Assembly (NCBI GenBank): GCA_046590705.1
Contig: JBKJUK010000326.1
Coordinates: 1 to 17,210 of the forward strand
Source of the DNA: JBKJUK01 sp046590705
GTDB taxonomy: Bacteria > Acidobacteriota > Thermoanaerobaculia > Gp7-AA8
Reading direction: 5' to 3'
Length of the DNA stretch: 17,210 nucleotides
This document shows positions 14,635-17,210 of this stretch, piece by piece. A program made the position numbers and the translations under genes. The first letter of the stretch is position 1; each line of letters starts with the position of its first letter. The notes beneath the pieces are model-generated. The model saw only the letters and a program-made list of their open reading frames with translations, had not been told where the DNA came from and did no database searches.

Positions 14635-15888
14635 TCAGAGCTGCGGTTTGAATAGTTCTGCGGCCGACTCTTTTATCCTCGAGAGGAGCGAACGGCGACC
14701 CCAGCGATGCTGACTGATTTCCATGGAGCGGGCCATGTCTTCTGAGAACATCTTTTCCATCTGCAGGGCCACGGACTCGTCGTAGATGTTGACGTTGACC
14801 TCGTCGTTGAGACGGAAGCTTCGGTCGTCGAAGTTGCTGGAGCCGATGGTGGACCAGATGCCGTCGACGACCATGGTCTTGGCGTGAATCATTGTTCCCT
14901 GATATTCGTAGATTTTGATCCCGCGGCGAAGAAGCATCTCGTAGTGCCATCGGCTGGCCTGCCTGACGATGGGCACGTCGGTCCACTCACCTGGGACAAT
15001 GACCCGAACGGTCACGCCCCGTCTCACCGCACCTTCCAGCGCTCGAATCGTATCCAGATCCGGAATGAAGTAGGCATTGGTGATGTCGATCGAGACTCGG
15101 GCCGAAACGATGGAGATGATGTAGAGAAGCTTGACCGTCGAACTTCCTTCAGATGGAGACGACTTGATCACCTGCGTGAGGATGTTTCCGGCTGGTTCGA
15201 CCTGCGGAAAGTAGTCGAGCCCTGTGAGAATTTCTCCGCGGCTTTTGACCCAGTTGTCCATGAATGCGAACTGCATCTGCGTCACGGCCGGACCTTCCAC
15301 ACGAACCTGCGTTTCGCGCCAGTGCTGGGGTGAATCGGCATTCCCTTTCCAGTTGTCGGCGATCCCTACCCCTCCGGTGAAGCCGACCGTTCCATCAACG
15401 ATGAGCAGTTTGCGGTGGGTCCGGTGATTGGCGCGGGAGATGGTGTACCAGCGAATCGGGTGGTACCACTCGATATCGATTCCGTTGTGTTTGAGGAAGT
15501 CGATGAGCGTATCCGACATCTGTGCCGAACCGACTGCATCGAGAATCAGCTTGATCTGCACGCCGGCTCGCGCACGTTCCGCGAGAGCCTCCGAGAATTG
15601 CCGTCCGATCTGTCCGTCCCAGTAGATGTACGACTCCATGTTGATGGTTTTTCGGGCCATCCGGATCGCGGCCAGCATCGACGGGAAGATTTCCACGCCG
15701 TTGCGAAGCACGTCGATCCGGTTTCCGTGCTGAACGGGCGAGCCGGTGAGGGCGTGCATAGTCTGCAGGAAGGCCAGGTCGCGCACGCCGAATTGATGGC
15801 GCATGTGGTACCGCAAAGGCAGCTTTCTCCGGACAATGGGCAGTGTCGGGCGACGTGGATATCGTTCTCTGGACCTGAACTGAAACAT
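14635..15888 (-). CDS. Phospholipase D/cardiolipin synthase-like protein
   Basis: This is a 417-residue protein with two HKD (HxKxxxxD) motifs: HRKLLIVD (His158, Lys160, Asp165) followed by GTVGFTGG, and HAKTMVVD (His335, Lys337, Asp342) followed by GIWSTIGSSNFD. This is the paired catalytic site of the phospholipase D superfamily, in the spacing of bacterial cardiolipin synthases. It has no N-terminal membrane helices, unlike ClsA, so it resembles the ClsB-like or shorter type. It would transfer phosphatidyl groups between lipid head groups at the inner membrane; a phospholipase role cannot be excluded. The ATG shares its A with the stop codon of the upstream DUF4112 gene (TAATG), and there is no independent strong Shine-Dalgarno, so translation is probably coupled. 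Confidence 0.93.
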   Translation of the reverse strand: MFQFRSRERYPRRPTLPIVRRKLPLRYHMRHQFGVRDLAFLQTMHALTGSPVQHGNRIDVLRNGVEIFPSMLAAIRMARKTINMESYIYWDGQIGRQFSEALAERARAGVQIKLILDAVGSAQMSDTLIDFLKHNGIDIEWYHPIRWYTISRANHRTHRKLLIVDGTVGFTGGVGIADNWKGNADSPQHWRETQVRVEGPAVTQMQFAFMDNWVKSRGEILTGLDYFPQVEPAGNILTQVIKSSPSEGSSTVKLLYIISIVSARVSIDITNAYFIPDLDTIRALEGAVRRGVTVRVIVPGEWTDVPIVRQASRWHYEMLLRRGIKIYEYQGTMIHAKTMVVDGIWSTIGSSNFDDRSFRLNDEVNVNIYDESVALQMEKMFSEDMARSMEISQHRWGRRSLLSRIKESAAELFKPQL

Positions 15889-16397
15889 TAGAAGCGAAGC
15901 TCGGCCAGCCTGTAGATTCCCCAGGCCACGAGGACGAGCATGAAGATGGCCACGGTCAGCGCCCCTGCCAGAATCAACGCTGCCACGGCCGCTATGGAGA
16001 CAAAGGATCGGGGAGCGCGCGAGCGGTCGCGGTGACGGATGAGCAGGTCGGCGTTGCTGACGTTTTCGGTGAAAAAGAAGTCGAAGATGTCACCGAGAAT
16101 CGGAATCGAGCCGACGGTGAGGTCGATGAAGACGTTGAGCAGCATGCGCGCAATCTTGGTTGCCGGAACTCTGTGACGAAGTGCGCCGACGATGATCCAG
16201 AGCGACATGATTGCGCCGACGGAGTCACCGATTCCAGGGACCAGGCCGATCACGGCATCGAGTCCGAACTTTCGTCGTGTGCCGGGAATCGAGAAGGCTT
16301 CGTCCATGAGCACCGCGAAGCGGCGCAGCGCTTGAAGGTCGGCAGGAAGGGCCGCATCCGGCTCGACGATCTCGGGGATGATTACTTTTTGTCTCAT
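15888..16397 (-). CDS. DUF4112 family membrane protein
   Basis: This is a 169-residue protein from ATG 16397-16395, preceded by GGGA; another ATG at 16418 would add seven residues but has no Shine-Dalgarno. The DUF4112 core is clear: LRRFAVLMDEAFSIPGTRRKFGLDAVIGLVPGIGDSVG, then ALRHRVPATKIARMLLNV and GSIPILGDIFDFFF. A final hydrophobic segment (SIAAVAALILAGALTVAIFMLVLVAWG, split here for description, near residues 134-160) predicts membrane insertion. The function of the family is unknown. It is the first gene of a two-gene unit with the phospholipase D-like enzyme, overlapping it by one base, which suggests a role in membrane lipid handling. Confidence 0.9.
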   Translation of the reverse strand: MRQKVIIPEIVEPDAALPADLQALRRFAVLMDEAFSIPGTRRKFGLDAVIGLVPGIGDSVGAIMSLWIIVGALRHRVPATKIARMLLNVFIDLTVGSIPILGDIFDFFFTENVSNADLLIRHRDRSRAPRSFVSIAAVAALILAGALTVAIFMLVLVAWGIYRLAELRF

Positions 16398-16489
16398 TGA
16401 TTCCCGTACTATCTGCATTCTACGCGCCGTCGTGGGTCGGGAGTTTGCAACGCTTTCGGTCGGACGCGTGGCGGTGGGCTGAAAAGCGA
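16398..16489. promoter_or_regulatory. Divergent intergenic region
   Basis: These 92 bases separate the divergent starts of the DUF4112 gene and the YihY-like gene and must carry the promoters of both unless a start lies elsewhere. I see no strong -35/-10 pair and no clear operator. Confidence 0.4.
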
Positions 16490-17210
16490 ATGATGAGCGA
16501 CGATAAAGAAAACGAACCTGCGCCGAGGCGCGGTGCTTACGAGCGATTGAAATACGCTCACAAGTGGGTGCTGTCGGCCTGGACCGACGAAGCGGTCATG
16601 GTCTATCGCCGCTCGGCCCACGGTAAAGATCGTGCGCGCGTGCTCTGGGTCGAGTTCCTCCTCTTCATTCGAGAGGTCATCCGCGACTTCTACCGCGTCG
16701 AGGGTTCGAATCGCGCGGCCAGTCTGGCCTACACGACTCTGATTTCTCTGATCCCGCTCATCATCGCCTTCTCGCAGGTCCTGACGATGTACTTCGCGGA
16801 AGGCTTTCCGCTCTTGCGCGAGCAGATCGATTCCTTCCTCAACCTGATCGTTCCTTACAAGTCGGGGCAGATCGCGTATCACGTCAATCAGTTCGTGTCC
16901 AAGGCCGGAGAGGCATCCACCTTCGGCGCGGCAGTGTTTCTGGTCATCTCGTTTCGTCTCTTCATGGCGGTTGAGGCGACCATCAACCAGATCTGGCGAG
17001 TAGAGAGTGGTAAGGGATATCGCCACAAGCTGCGCGCCTACACCATGCTTCTTTTCTGGGGCCCGCTGCTCATCGGAGTCTCGTTTACCACGCAAGCATC
17101 CATCGAGAAGAAAGCGAATCTTCAAGCGCTGATCGAGAGCGCCTTCGTGAGGAATCTCGTACCGGCGTTGTTCATGTTCATCGCCTTCGCCATGCTGTTC
17201 TGGCTGGTGC
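16490..17210 (+). CDS. YihY/BrkB family inner-membrane protein (3' end outside window)
   Basis: The frame opens at ATG ATG (16490 or 16493) and stays open to the window edge, giving 240 residues. After a charged cytoplasmic N terminus (about 75 residues), the family signature appears: REVIRDFYRVEGSNRAASLAYTTL, followed by helix ISLIPLIIAFSQVLTMYF, then FGAAVFLVISFRLFMAVEATINQIWRVE, a helix MLLFWGPLLIGVSF and a last visible helix from about residue 225. Family members (YihY/UPF0761, formerly mis-called RNase BN) have six membrane helices and no established activity. The long N-terminal extension before the first helix is a little unusual. The C-terminal part is missing only because the window ends. 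Only a distant GGTGGG serves as a possible ribosome binding site. Confidence 0.9.
   Translation, partial: MMSDDKENEPAPRRGAYERLKYAHKWVLSAWTDEAVMVYRRSAHGKDRARVLWVEFLLFIREVIRDFYRVEGSNRAASLAYTTLISLIPLIIAFSQVLTMYFAEGFPLLREQIDSFLNLIVPYKSGQIAYHVNQFVSKAGEASTFGAAVFLVISFRLFMAVEATINQIWRVESGKGYRHKLRAYTMLLFWGPLLIGVSFTTQASIEKKANLQALIESAFVRNLVPALFMFIAFAMLFWLV

Noticed and set aside
13310..14986. 558-codon open frame on the minus strand across three genes
   Set aside because: It runs antisense to two secreted-protein genes with clear signal peptides and out of frame through the phospholipase D gene; the composition looks like a shadow frame.
16409..17125. 238-codon open frame on the minus strand at the end of the window
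   Set aside because: It is antisense to the YihY-like gene, whose family motifs and helices are unambiguous.
1..17210. CRISPR arrays, tRNA or rRNA genes, transposases and integrases
   Set aside because: No regularly spaced repeats, no tRNA-like cloverleaf and no recombinase motifs were seen on either strand; the attC sites are the only mobile-element signal.

Overview
The window looks like chromosomal DNA from a GC-rich, diderm, probably soil or sediment bacterium. An Acidobacteriota-type genome is my best guess. The clues are a membrane Ser/Thr kinase with a TolB/FlgO-like domain and TPRs, a PD40 propeller lipoprotein, an outer-membrane beta-barrel, several signal peptides and lipoboxes, and a DUF4112/phospholipase D pair. 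This is inference from gene content; the window has no rRNA or other phylogenetic marker.

Region 1 (1-8.3 kb) is the most unusual part. Two well-formed integron attC recombination sites (415-514 and 1036-1134) bracket a complete gene cassette carrying a SnoaL/NTF2-like protein. The first gene, cut by the window edge, lies upstream of attC1. A PD40 propeller lipoprotein starts 20 bases after attC2. Three further elements (5213-5294, 6826-6924, 7333-7439) align with the 3' halves of these sites, including the hairpin-loop region, and look like decayed attC sites. They precede an M20 metallo-amidohydrolase, a DUF4242 protein and a bicupin lipoprotein, all on the + strand. Weaker fragments occur near 2098 and, in reverse orientation, near 8306. 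No integrase is present, so this fits an integrase-less or distal part of an old sedentary cassette array. A large minus-strand receptor-like kinase and a 66-residue membrane protein, divergently arranged, sit in the middle of it.

Region 2 (8.36-14.5 kb) holds two divergent transcription units of secreted or envelope proteins that I cannot assign to a known system. The minus strand carries an outer-membrane beta-barrel followed 12 bases later by a secreted Ig/FN3-like protein. The plus strand carries a secreted protein with a CARDB-like C terminus followed by a 14-cysteine secreted protein. The 0.4 kb between them contains a CRP/FNR-type palindrome placed as in a class II promoter for the + genes, and a separate 13-base palindrome.

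Region 3 (14.6-17.2 kb) is a more ordinary membrane module. A DUF4112 protein overlaps by one base a phospholipase D/cardiolipin-synthase-like enzyme on the minus strand. Divergent from them is a YihY/BrkB-family membrane protein that runs off the end of the window.

No tRNA, rRNA, CRISPR array, transposase or integrase was seen.
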